In this document: one piece after another, positions 21,904 through 32,282 of the stretch | Numbering within the stretch: position 1 is the stretch's first letter | How the letters are laid out: the number at the start of each line of letters is the position of its first letter | Source: Isoetes taiwanensis | Taxonomy: Eukaryota > Streptophyta > Lycopodiopsida > Isoetales > Isoetaceae | Direction of reading: 5' to 3' | Length of the DNA: 64,000 nt | Assembly: GCA_021234155.1 (NCBI GenBank) | Contig: JAJEKV010000017.1 | Location: 2,666,885-2,730,884 of the forward strand | Position numbers and translations under genes: made by a program | Notes under the pieces: model-generated | What the model was told of the DNA's origin: nothing | What the model saw: only the letters and a program-made list of their open reading frames with translations | The model's database searches: none

Positions 21904-22816
21904 TTAAATCCTATAACCCTTTGACAACTCATCATATCCGACCATGTAGCCTGTTATAGCTCTGTCATCCAATTTTGTTCTAACCTCCTTTGGCACATGA
22001 GCAAAAGCAATACTTCCAAAAACTTTAAAATATTCATACCTTATTGATGACTTGCTCCAAATCTTTTCTGGTATTTCTCCATCCAAGCTTGAATTTGGTA
22101 CTCTATTTTGTATGTAAACTGCAGCTCTCACGGCCTCTTCCTTGGGGTTTTTGGCTTTTTTGCCTGTTCTCTGCATGTACTGTCTCATAGGCCTCTGGCC
22201 TCCGTGGACGTTAAAATAAACTTCCTTCCTTCCTTCCTTCCCATAGAAAATTGGGTAACCCAGATTGTTTTAGCATTGCCCTTACAGAATCTAAGATGTA
22301 CCTGTTTTTCCTTTCAGCAATCCCATTTTGTTGAGGAGTGTGACTGCATGTTACTTGCCGTTTGATTCCTTTTGTCCTGCAATAATGCTTGAACTCATTG
22401 TTAACAAATTCACCTCCCCTATCAGACCTTAAACATTTGACCTTTTTCCCTTTGAACCTTTCAGCTTCTGCTTCAAATATTCTGAAGGCTTTGTAAGCTT
22501 GATTTTTAGTCCTTAGAAAGAAGCATTTTGTATGTCTAGAATGATCGTCTATGAACGTGATAAAGTATTTTCTACCTTGCATGCTTTCAATGTTAATTGG
22601 TCCACATAAATCTGAATGTACAAGTTCCAGTAATTCCTTTGCTCTTTCATGCCTTCTTTTAAAGGGCAATCTCGAACTTTTTCCAATCATGCAACCATAA
22701 CAAGTTCCTGATTCTCCTTCTGCTGCACTAATTAGTCCCCTTTTGATCATTTCTTTGATGTTTTCTACATTTACATGTCCAAGCCTTTCATGCCAAAGTT
22801 TGTGTTGGCATTTCAA
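21904..22816 (-). pseudogene. Copia integrase, interrupted by a LINE-tail insertion
   Basis: The H-H-C-C zinc region is intact (HERLGH and CYGCMIGKSS). The catalytic core shows all three acidic residues: HSDLCGP, RSDRGGEFVN and NGIAERKNR. Right after GLPNFLWE the frame enters about 100 bp of foreign sequence and hits a stop; integrase resumes with EEAVRAAVYIQNRVPNSS. The core continues to GYDELSKGYRI, where a TAA stop occurs in frame before YPEGRK. Integrase would insert element DNA into the host genome; this copy is non-functional. Confidence 0.9.
22138..22236 (+). mobile_element. LINE-tail stub inserted in the copia integrase
   Basis: About 100 bp not found in copia integrase. It contains TTGGGGTTTTTGGC, CTCATAGGCCTC, the family 3' terminus TCCGTGGACGTTAAAA, and a (CTTC)n tail. 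The upstream portion aligns with the last ~75 bp of the ORF1-only LINE at 40.64-40.71 kb. The tail merges with TTCC of the target, so the exact duplication is ambiguous. It is a severely 5'-truncated LINE-family insertion. Confidence 0.8.
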
Positions 22817-22896
22817 CTGAATTGATGCTTCCAGAAATTATCTTATTATGAAACCCAAAGAGATTTCCAACTCGTGTAGTAAGAAACTTAACTTTA

Positions 22897-24147
22897 TTAT
22901 TTTGAAGCACTTTTTTTGTCAAAAATGAGTTTAAAACCCATGTCAACTAGTTGACTCACTGAAATTAAGTTTCTTACAATATTTGGAACACAAAGAACAT
23001 TCTTTAAATTGACCACTTTTCCATCTAGATCAAAAAGTTGCAGCAGCCCAGACTCCTCTACTTTCTCCAGCTTTCCATCTCCCATTTGCACATAAACTGA
23101 ATTTGTTTTCCTTCTTTCATTGAGAGCACTTGTAGCTTTAACTACGGATCTCTCAGCTCCACTATCTATCATAAACATGTCATTTTTGTTAGTATCTTTT
23201 TCTGAAACAGAGCATGCAACATATTTGCTTACCTCAGTATCCGTATCTTCATCATCATTATTTTCTTGAGTAAGATTTACACTTGCTACCTTTTCATTCC
23301 TTCCTTTAGGCATATTGCCTCTCCCTTTGCTTACAAATTTTCCTTTTCCTCCACTTGATCCTTTTGGACTTGGACAGTCTGCTGCCATATAGCCATACCC
23401 TTCACAATTGAAGCATCTTTTTTGTTTAATCTTAGGACAATTATTTTTGAGATGTCCAAATGCTTTACAAGCATAACAAGGGCCAAGTTTGCTTTTATCA
23501 TTCCCAAACCGCCCTTTCCCTTTGCCAGCAAACAGTATTTCTGAATTTTCCTCTTCTTCCCCTTTGATTATCTTTTTCTGCTCTATCTCAGTCCTTATCA
23601 TTAACTCAGCCTTTTCTCTATTTCTAGCCACACTCCTAACGAGAGTAGAGAGTTGTTCATATTCTGAAAATGCTCTAGACAAGGACAACACATGAAAATC
23701 TTTTGTGATAGGCACTCCTGCTGCCTCCAAGTCAGCAACAATATTATCATATTTTTGAAAAAACTGAGCAAGATTATCATCATCCTTAAATTTTAGTTTT
23801 CTCAACTGCCTATCAAGCATTTCAATTTGAGAGGAATTTTTAACCTCATAATGTTTAAGCAAGAAGTCCCACATTTCTTTTGGTGTCTTGTTTTTAAGCT
23901 TAAACAAAATACTAGAGCTCAACTTACTTGCAATTATACTTCTGGCCTGCTGACACCTCTTTGAGTTGCTTCCACTTGAACCAGCATTAACAGATCCTTC
24001 ACTTGCAATACTTCTACCTTCAGCATTTGTACTGCTTTCACCTGTTTCAGTATTGTCTCCTTCAATTAAGTCCCACAAGTCTTCTGCCTGAAGCACATCT
24101 TTCATCCTTTCTTTCCAAGCCTGAAACCCAGCTTCCCCTTGGAACAT
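22897..24147 (-). CDS. Copia Gag and protease part of the polyprotein
   Basis: The open frame extends upstream into the PBS, so the Met at 24147 (DMFQGEAGFQAWKERM follows) is the sensible start. Order: UBN2/Gag region with DLWDLIEGD and TPKEMWDFLLKHYE; zinc knuckle 1 CYACKAFGHLKNNC (CX2CX4HX4C); zinc knuckle 2 CFNCEGYGYMAADC, where Tyr replaces the His; a Gly/Lys-rich linker; then protease with MIDSGAERSV (catalytic DSG) and NVLCVPNIVRNLISVSQL. The frame then breaks, so protease joins integrase only through frameshifts. Gag packages element RNA into virus-like particles and protease cleaves the polyprotein. Confidence 0.9.
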   Translation of the reverse strand: MFQGEAGFQAWKERMKDVLQAEDLWDLIEGDNTETGESSTNAEGRSIASEGSVNAGSSGSNSKRCQQARSIIASKLSSSILFKLKNKTPKEMWDFLLKHYEVKNSSQIEMLDRQLRKLKFKDDDNLAQFFQKYDNIVADLEAAGVPITKDFHVLSLSRAFSEYEQLSTLVRSVARNREKAELMIRTEIEQKKIIKGEEEENSEILFAGKGKGRFGNDKSKLGPCYACKAFGHLKNNCPKIKQKRCFNCEGYGYMAADCPSPKGSSGGKGKFVSKGRGNMPKGRNEKVASVNLTQENNDDEDTDTEVSKYVACSVSEKDTNKNDMFMIDSGAERSVVKATSALNERRKTNSVYVQMGDGKLEKVEESGLLQLFDLDGKVVNLKNVLCVPNIVRNLISVSQLVDMGFKLIFDKKSASK

Positions 24148-24194
24148 ATCTACTCCACTGAAGCAAAGAAGAACCAAGCCTAGTTGCCATGTTA

Positions 24195-24206
24195 GCTCTG
24201 ATACCA
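24195..24206 (-). promoter_or_regulatory. Copia primer-binding site (initiator tRNA-Met)
   Basis: Minus-strand TGGTATCAGAGC lies one base inside the 5' LTR. It is the standard plant PBS, complementary to the 3' end of initiator tRNA-Met, which primes minus-strand DNA synthesis. Confidence 0.95.
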
Positions 24207-24207
24207 C

Positions 24208-24832
24208 TTTGAAAAAGATTTAGAGATTTAGAGCAACAACACTATTCAAAAAGATCTACTGATCAATTATGAATTGGCAACTAACTTGAATGCAAAGTTA
24301 ACAAACTTTTGTCTCAAGGTCAACCTATGTTAACCATTAACACTATCAATGAATATTATTAATTCATTATAGCAATCACTTCACTTAGACTTTTGATCGA
24401 ATACTTCACACAACAATAGACAATGTAAATTCCGGCTTCATTGTCTTTGACACCACATCCGATGGCCATCACTGAATACTTCTTTTGTATTTAATCATAG
24501 ATCCGAACCGACAGCTCAGGTTCAGGACCTTCCAAAGATACTATGCATACTCACGAGCTTGATCGCTATTCGACCAACGTCTCTTTCCTATTTTGGTCAA
24601 CAAAACCTTAGGATAAACATGCACACCATTTCGGCATTTCCAACCATAGGTTAAACCATTGATTATTTAACCTTATGACAATCTCTTCCCCTTATAACCC
24701 TAGTTCATATTTCTCGTTTGTTCTAGGGTCTTCATGTACTGTTGCCACATTGCCACATATCCCAGTGCATAAACATATGATCATATCTATATGCTAAACC
24801 TCTGAACATATCTAACATGATCATTTCTCACA
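24208..24832 (-). repeat. Copia 5' LTR
   Basis: 625 bp. Differs from the other LTR by the inner terminus (TTTG instead of TGTG on the plus strand), about ten substitutions, and short indels such as TCTTCC near 24684. The promoter and polyadenylation signals should lie here, but I do not see an obvious TATA box that I would defend. Confidence 0.95.
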
Positions 24833-24837
24833 CCTGT
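24833..24837 (+). repeat. Target-site duplication of the copia element, right copy (CCTGT)
   Basis: Matches 19126-19130 exactly and is followed at once by resumed LINE endonuclease coding sequence. Confidence 0.9.
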
Positions 24838-27094
24838 GGATACGAGTGCTGCAGCCTCACCATCGCCCACTGTTTATCGCAGGATGTTATATACCCCATG
24901 AAACTTCTAAGTTCTACAGGGTTCATCAGGCAGATATAGATGTGCATATGCCCTATAGGGAACTGTATGATGACATAGAGCAATATCGCCAGGAGGGTCA
25001 TGTGTTTTTATTGGGAGATTTGAATGCACGTCATTTACCACGGTGGCGCCGGGTCACCTTTCAGGGAAATGCTGACTCCAACCCACTTTGGCTAGAAACG
25101 GAGGCATCCCAGCATGCAAGACGCTCCAGGATACAGTCTCCGGAGCCTTTGGAAGAGAGTTGGTCCAGCTATGTCAGATCTTTGACATGGTGATCTGCAA
25201 TGGTGTGCTCAGATGGCCGCAATCAGGCTTCACTTGCGTTTTACGGCGAGGCGATGGTGGAGCCAAATGGTGGACTATCTCTAGCTCCAAAGCGAACTTG
25301 ATATCATTAGAGATTTCGCGGCGAGCACGTGAACAAGAGATGAAGAGACTTTGTCGAACCACTATCCACTTTATGTCACTTTGGATTGAGGCACTTTCGG
25401 TGGCGTGCCATAGGACGAAAGCGCCGGGGCTTGGGATACACCCTGAACTATCGGAAGCAAGCAGGATATGAGGTGGCGCTTGAACGTGAGCTACAGGGGA
25501 TTGATGCCCTCTATACATTGCATGATAAGTGTGAATGGTTGGTGAAGGCCTTACTCGCAGCAGCCAGTGAATGCTTTGCAGCAAGAAAGCCCCCGCGAAG
25601 GGACACTGCGGTAATTCCCTCAAAACCCACGGTTTGACGCCAATGTAAGGCTCTAAAGAGTCGACCACGCACCATCTTAGATCCACAAACTCGACAAATG
25701 GCCATTAGGGACTATAAGGCATTCTTGAAATCCAAAAGCATCATTACATTGCAGAAAATCAAAGCAACGCATGTTTGATCTATCGATGATCGAGCCAAAA
25801 GCCTTTTGGCGTAGAGTCTTTAGATAAGAGGCATCAACCACCGGCAATATTACCTCGCACCCGGTGGAGACAAATGGTTGGAGGAGTTGTATGACCCTCC
25901 AGGAGCAATCACTGACGTACCAGATCAACTAGGAGAAACACTACAGCTTTCAGAGGAGGACATCCACCAGGGTCTTAGGCATCTTGCTAATGGTAAAGCA
26001 AAGAACTTGCAGGGACTTCAGGCCGAGCTGTTGAAATGGGTGGGCCAGCTTTGATCGGGCCTTTGACAGGGATAATCAATCAGGCCATCAGAGAGGGCCT
26101 CCCGCAGGAATGGATGGTTAGCAAGGTCACCCCTATTCATAAGACGTGAAGCAGGGATGACTCCACCAACTACCGTATGATCATGATGTGCCCGTTACTC
26201 GCAAAACTTCTAGCAGGTGTGCTGGAGAAGAAGTTAACGCAATGGGCGGAGGAAACTGGAGTACGTGCAGTTGGCCAGACAGGTTTCCGCCTTGCCCACT
26301 CCACGAGTGATCATATTTTTACTCTCAGAATCCTTATGGAAGCTAGCCGCAATGCACGACGTGACTTGTATTGTTTGTTTAAATGGATTTTAAGATTCGG
26401 CATATGATACGGTCCCTCGGGACTGTTGTGGCAACGCTTGCGGGAGCTACATGTCCCACAGATTTTGCGTAAATGCCATATACCGCTCTATGACCGGAAT
26501 ATATGCCACTTTACCCGTCGGACTTACCGGATGAAACAGCCATAGGTGTTAAACAGGGATGCCCGTTATCTCCAACGCTTTTTGGACTCTATATTGACAA
26601 GTTGGAGACCTAGATGCAAGAACATGGAGGTGGTGGCCCGCAATTGCCAGAGACATATACAAGATAAACGGTTGCTCTATCACGATTTATCCGGGCTTAT
26701 TGTCCCATACGACTAGGAGTATGCAAGAACATTTGATGCTCTCAAATATTACGTGACACGGCGGGAATGATATCCAACCAAAGAGAAAACCAAGTCAAGC
26801 TTATCCCGTCAAGGCAAAGATGATATCCCAGACTTCTATTACAGAGGACAAAGGATGGAAGTTGTAAGGACCTTTAAGTATATGGGAATCGATTTCTCTG
26901 CTAACATGCTATGGGATGACTGTGTAGAAAGGAGGGTCGGTAGCGGATGGAAAGCCCCAGATGCAATGCGAATAGCCATTACGAGAATAGATCTCTCGCG
27001 ATTAAGCACGCAAAGCACACCTGCTTCGAAAGCACTCGTGGAACCGGTATTGCTGTATGGGATAGAGGTCTGGGGGCCAGCGGTTAGCGGTTAG
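24838..27094 (+). pseudogene. LINE A endonuclease C-terminal part and reverse transcriptase, decayed
   Basis: Frame 24846-25193 finishes the endonuclease (GDLNAR motif). Scattered frames carry the linker and RT: 26177-26407 (fingers and RT1-2 region), about 26548 (GCPLSPTLFG) and 26855-27094 (post-RT segment ending ALVEPVLLYGIEVWGP). The catalytic YADD block between 26600 and 26800 is unreadable. The second and third RT parts match LINE B segment by segment, so they are the same family. Confidence 0.8.
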
Positions 27095-27095
27095 C

Positions 27096-28815
27096 AAGTA
27101 AAATCTAGAATACCCCCACTACATTTGTTTAAGCTGTTGTTCAGGTTTGAGGGAGGCATTGAATAATCTGACTATCATAATGCATCTATCCTGCAATCGT
27201 CTTTATCATGAAAATTGTTAAGAATAACTTTTCATGATCCCATTGGTTCAGAAACAAATTTATGTAATCTGGATCGTTTGTTGTGACATGGTACATCCAT
27301 GTCTATATAGTTTTGTTTATGGCCTGCATCGCCAGCTCGTTTACATTCTGCGTAAAGAGCATCTAATCCAAAAGCTTCTAGATTGTTACATTGGAAAGTC
27401 ATAACTACCTCCTGTAAGTGTGGATAATGTTTAACTAGGTGTAACGTTAAGCAATTAAGCACAACAAAATATCATCTATATAGATTGAGTTCAGTAACAT
27501 CTATGTGCCTATTTTGTGCCATCATTGAGAGCTTTCTAATACAAATTTGTGTACAACATCGAGGTCTAGCGTAGCCTAGATAAACTTTATGCTTTTGTCC
27601 TTGTCCTTTTCTTTTGTCCACCCTCTACATCAAGCAGGAATGGTTTGCCTCAATTATTAAATATGAATCAAAAGAATAAATACCAATCAATATTGCTTTA
27701 TTGAGAAAATTAGCAAGCATTAAGTGCCAAATCACCATGGTTCCCATGAATAGTTTATAGGTTCTGCTACCAAAATGTTTGCAGATTCCGAACAAATAGT
27801 TTGCAGGTGCTGCTACACTCAAACATGCTATCTTGGAGTTCTGCACTGTAGAATTATAAACAAATTGAATGCTTAAATAAGACTAGAAATTCTACGTTGA
27901 TCATTTAAAAATTACAAACTGAGATTATTTGTGCACATTGAAGTCCACGAAAGTAGCTTGAAATTCTGTCACTTCACATCATAGGTTCCCAATGCACTCT
28001 TAAATGCCATTCTGTATAGAAAAACCAACATATCTTTCATGATCACACAAACAAAGTCTGCATTTTTCATCCTATTGTTTGTAATTGAATTTTTCTAATT
28101 TAAACTTTTATTCTTCATTTTCTCGTACATCTCTTAAAACAACGAAAAAGTTGTATTAATTTTGTGCTCACAACTTGAATATAAAGCCTACAAAGCAAAA
28201 TCCATTTATCTGTCTTATTATCTAGAAAGTAGCAATATCGTCCTTTTATCTAGATCTGTGCCCTTTTATCTTCCAAGCCTATCCATTGTTCAAGCTCATC
28301 CCTGCTTGTTCTTCAGCACTTCCAAACCCATCTAAAACCTAGAAAGCATGCACAAATTAAACCCCCCCAAAAATGCTACCATGTCAATAAACCAGCCACA
28401 AAGCAAGACAGACTGCCCCCTAAAACAAATCAGTACATGTGCATCACCACCTGCACAAGCTGAAAATTCAACACGCTACTCTACCAAGGACCAAAACAAC
28501 AACCAAAACCAACCGCCAAAAAATAAAAACTACAAGACTCTACCATAGGACTAGATACAGAATAGAAGTTATGGCAAACAACCACTTGGACTTCCTGGAC
28601 TTCCTGCACAGTAACTATTCTTAACCATGTAGGAACTTACGATCATTACATGTTCCAACTTGTATGTTCATTCTACAACATATAGCCAATGCAAACTTCT
28701 AAATATTGTATAATTGATTTTCTATTTCCCATCTTTTCATCCACATCAATGTAACCAGATTTATAGAAAGGAAATAGAATCTAGATTTATAGCTCAAGGA
28801 AATGCCCTGCTATTG
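27096..28815. other. AT-rich intergenic, no gene recognised
   Basis: Short closed frames only on both strands. No RNA gene, tandem array or family match was found. Confidence 0.5.
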
Positions 28816-29051
28816 TTGAAATAGAATAGAATAGAATAGACTAGAATTTTTATCGTCCACGGAGACCAATTGGCCTATGGGACCCAACAAGAGGCGCAAC
28901 AAGCGTATTACTGCCCGGGTTAAAAAAGACCCCCTCCCCGCCCTAAAGGGTTGTTTGGGGGAAAAACCGTGACAGGAATAGGCTTGCTGTCAAACTGTAC
29001 AGATACAAAAACAAATACAAAAACAAATATAGACAGAAATATGCACATGCA

Positions 29052-29850
29052 TCAGGTGAGTGCTTGAGGGCCAAGCTTATCTCGGCGATCCATGATCTCT
29101 TGAATGTATGAGCCCAACCTCCGTATCGAGCTCATGCTCAGCATCTCATGTAGGGGCTGATCAGGATGAACCAGCTCAGCATAGCATGCCCGAATGTCAT
29201 CATATACTGGACAACTCTGAAGGGTGTGGCATTCATCTTCCACAGCTCCAACCTGGCAGCGTTGACAAAGCCTCTCCTGACACGGCTCCCCAACCTATCT
29301 CCCTGTCTCAATCTGGAGATGGTATATACACCTGCGCGGATAGAGGCAATGGATCTGCGTTTTTTCATGGGTAGATGAGTGCACAGGTAGCATTGCGGGC
29401 CCCGCTCCAACCTGGGATTTATGTGGCGTTGATAATGTGTCGTCTTGACCTGTTCAAGGGTGCTAGCATTCCATAGCTTATTGAGGAAGCATGTGTCAAG
29501 ATCGCCTAAGACTAAAGGCTGCGGTCCGCCTCCGCTTGCACTTGACCTTTTTGTGCTCCCTCGCACATTCCATCCGGCCAGCCATCGAAACTCTTTTCCC
29601 ACCAGCAAGCTTTTAGGCGTTGAGACCCCATTGCCATAGTGTAAGCAAGGTGAGGGAGACGAATATCGTCCATGCTGACCACCTTCTGGAAGTAGACGAT
29701 GTGTCTGTCAAGGGCTCCTCTTTGAAGAGGCAAGAAACCCGCTTCTACGCAACGATTATCCGGTATGGGATCGTGGATTTCACCCCCGTGGCTCATTAAA
29801 CAAAGCTTTATGCACCTGCCCAAGTCGCTCCAAGTGGCGAGGGAAATCAC
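29052..29850 (-). pseudogene. LINE B C-terminal region with zinc-finger motif
   Basis: Three broken frames (29850-29512, 29608-29138, 29243-29052) cover the post-RT domain. The end holds a Cys/His cluster: CQR just after RLQ near 29265, then DECHTLQSCPVYDDIR, matching the CX2-3C...HX4C finger at the C terminus of many LINE ORF2 proteins. It ends with RRLGSYIQEIMDRR. Confidence 0.75.
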
Positions 29851-29947
29851 TGGGCCCTAGACCTCGACCCCGTACAAAAGCATAGGTTCTACTAGCACCT
29901 TGAATAGGTGGGATTGGTGGGCCCAATCATGCAGCTCCGCCTTGTAG

Positions 29948-30742
29948 CTATTGTTCTCCATTGCGTAGAGTGCCTTCCAACTCGCCGCGCTCGCAACGGA
30001 TGGAATTGTCCCAGTTCATGGCCGACGGGAACTCCATCCCCAAATATTTGTAAGCGGACACCACTTCAATATTTTGACCACGATAAGTGAGGATTGGAGG
30101 CGATGGCTGGCGTGCGGACGATATCAGAACCACCTTGGTTTTGGCTAAGTTGACGCGCATGTCAATCATCTGGCAAAACGTGTCTAGGGCATCGAGATGG
30201 CGTTGCATGTCTGCCCGAGTGTGTGCCAGGAGGTTCACATCGTTAGCATAGATTAGCTCCCTGATGATCTGGTGTAGGAGGTGGGCCCCAGTGCCTCCAT
30301 TATCAGCAAGCCAGCTCTCCAGCTGATCAATATACATGCCAAATAGTGTGGAAGAGAGAGGGCACTCTTGACGGACCTCGATACTGCTCTCGAATGGTCG
30401 GGTACCGGGTTTGCAAAATGTAGGCACGCCTCATATAAAGCGGTACAATCGCGCTCGCAGCTTCGGGCAGGGACGCTTAGTCAGCCGCAATCTTGCCCAT
30501 AGATTTTCCCGAGGTACCGTGTCAAAAGCGTTGGCGAAGTCTACGAAGCAGCAATACAGATCCTGCCGACGGTTCCTGCTGTCCTCAACTAGAGCCCTCA
30601 GTGCGAAGATATGATCTATGGTGGAGTGCCTCGGTTTGAATCTTGCCTGAGTGAGTGCCCGCACTTCTGCTGCTTCTGCCCATCCTGTCAACTGCCGCTC
30701 GAGGATACCAGCGAGGAGCTTTGCAAACACTGAGTTGATCAT
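29948..30742 (-). pseudogene. LINE B reverse transcriptase, frameshifted
   Basis: Frame 30742-30431 carries FAKLLAGILERQL, ALTQARFKPRHSTIDHIFAL and DLYCCFVDFANAFDTVPREN, whose VDFANAFD supplies the first catalytic Asp. After a frameshift, 30427-29948 carries QECPLSSTLFGMYID, then LIYANDVNLLAH, where the usual YADD is YAND, and VNLAKTKVVL with YRGQNIEVVSAYKYLG. The loss of a catalytic Asp plus the frameshift make it inactive. Confidence 0.9.
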
Positions 30743-30755
30743 GATGGTCTGGTAA

Positions 30756-32282
30756 TTATAGAATGCTTGAGATCATCACCACTATCTAGATATTATTATT
30801 GGCCTGCCCAATACCATCCATAGTTTTAGCTCCACATTTTCCCATTTCCATTCATTTGTTCTTGACGAGTAATTTCTTTAGTTTCTTAAAAAAACTTCTA
30901 ATACTTCTTTGGCAAAACTAGACTCTTCGCACACTAGGCAAACCTCTAAGCCATAGCCTAGCATGGCTACAAGCAAAATACCAAGGCTTAGAATCCGCCA
31001 AAGCATTCTTCCATTGAATCGGTAGCTTGCATTGCATGGCTATATCATTGGATCAACAATAAAAGATGCATCTAGAGATGTGAGCTTGGCTTTTAGAATC
31101 GGCTCTTACAGATAAAAGTGCACGGTTTCCAAAATCGGAATCTATTCCTAAGCAACACAATTTTTGCAAGCAAAAGCACACCAAAGCATTTTTGGCCATG
31201 CACATTTGTAGCCAAAGCATTTGCACCCATCTGTGGCCAAGATTTTTTTTGAGAAATTGATTCTCAAACTCGGATAAATAGATTTGACCAGTAGTGGATG
31301 AAGAGAGCTGTCGCCTCTCTTGAAGTGGTCATCCGGGACTATTACTTCTGCCTACATGCATCCAAGACAACTGCCTCTTCTTACTTGTTTTTCAGGTTTT
31401 ATAATGGGAAGTCCCTTCATATTGAATCTTGGCCCTCCTTTAAGCCTCTTGATCAAATCTGCACCTTTCAATTGGTATATACACAACATATTCTATTATC
31501 ATCCCCTCTAGCTCTAGGTATGCCCTTCAGGCAACCCAAAAAAGGGTCATTCTATGGTGCATTTTGCCAAAGTTCGAGAAATAGCTATTGAATATATTGC
31601 CAAATTACCTAATGCGATCGAGTAGCAACATTTACCATGCTCTTCAATAGGAAGCTTAGGGCCAGAATCACATGGCATCATGAGGCACCATTAGGCATAA
31701 TATATTCCTTCGCATTCTATAAAATGTGATATCATAAAACAGTGGTTGGTATAGACATATTTCATGGAAATGGTTACGAAGATGATAATTCATTCAAATG
31801 GCAATGTTGACAATTGCCGGAAGTAGAGAAAGAAGTTTTCTTTTCTTTTACAACCATTCTAAGCTTGGTAGATTTAGGCCATTGGGGTAGAACATCTCAT
31901 TATTAATGGAAAATTAGATTATCTTCAAAAGATGCTCTACCACACATTGGTTTCAACTTGAAACCGCAAAAACAGCTTGAAGCACTTCTACTTTGACATC
32001 AAATATTGTCCTGGAGGATGCTACAAATTGCGAAAACTAGAGATTGCTCATAACATACTTAGAATTAACTGCTCTAAGTGAAACCTGCGGTAAGGAAGGA
32101 AAATACCTTAAACACAAAAGTCTAAACCCTGGTACGAAAAAAATATCTAAAATACATAAAGAACGCCTTGCACGCATGATACTATAGCATGATAGGTTTG
32201 TGCTTCATTTCGACAACCTAGATTTACTTAGGGGCATCCCCTTTTAATAATCTAATCCTGGAATTTACTTTTTGGGTTGCCC
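30756..32282. other. Intergenic, no gene recognised
   Basis: AT-rich with short frames only. Nothing here matches a family I know. Confidence 0.5.

Larger units (their letters stand above)
19131..24832 (-). mobile_element. Full-length Ty1/copia LTR retrotransposon inserted in LINE A
   Basis: A 5.7-kb element on the minus strand with both LTRs, PBS, PPT, gag, protease, integrase, RT and RNase H in copia order (integrase before RT). The two LTRs differ at only a handful of positions plus one cluster near 19465-19500 / 24541-24580 and small indels, so insertion is fairly recent. Coding capacity is lost through two frameshifts near 22810-22900, one in-frame TAA near 21905, and a roughly 100-bp LINE-tail insertion at 22138-22236. 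Confidence 0.97.
18890..27095 (+). mobile_element. LINE A: non-LTR retrotransposon split by a copia insertion
   Basis: Left piece 18890-19130 and right piece 24838-27095 belong to one LINE ORF2. Skipping the copia element and one copy of its 5-bp duplication makes the reading continuous across the junction (NRYL to WIRV). Before the break the frame shows GYEGVACYF; after it come PLFIAGCYIP and HVFLLGDLNAR, the endonuclease/exonuclease/phosphatase fold of LINE ORF2. Reverse transcriptase follows: AELLKWVG near 26030, LLAKLLAGVLEKKL with GQTGFRLAHSTSDHIF near 26190-26310, GVKQGCPLSPTLFG near 26548 and a YMGIDFSANMLWDD segment near 26880. Multiple stops and frameshifts make it dead. The 3' end is lost after about 27095: no tail or shared 3' terminus follows. 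Confidence 0.85.
28816..30755 (-). mobile_element. LINE B: 5'-truncated non-LTR retrotransposon with (TATTC)n tail
   Basis: The minus-strand copy begins inside RT (30745 downward) and runs to the 3' end. The terminus, read on the minus strand, is GGTCTCCGTGGACGATAAAA followed by a pentanucleotide tail (plus strand GAATA repeats at 28818-28845). A C-rich then G-rich segment near 28930-28970 could fold as a 3' hairpin and is shared with LINE D. Truncation inside RT is typical of incomplete target-primed reverse transcription. Stops and frameshifts split the protein. Confidence 0.9.
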
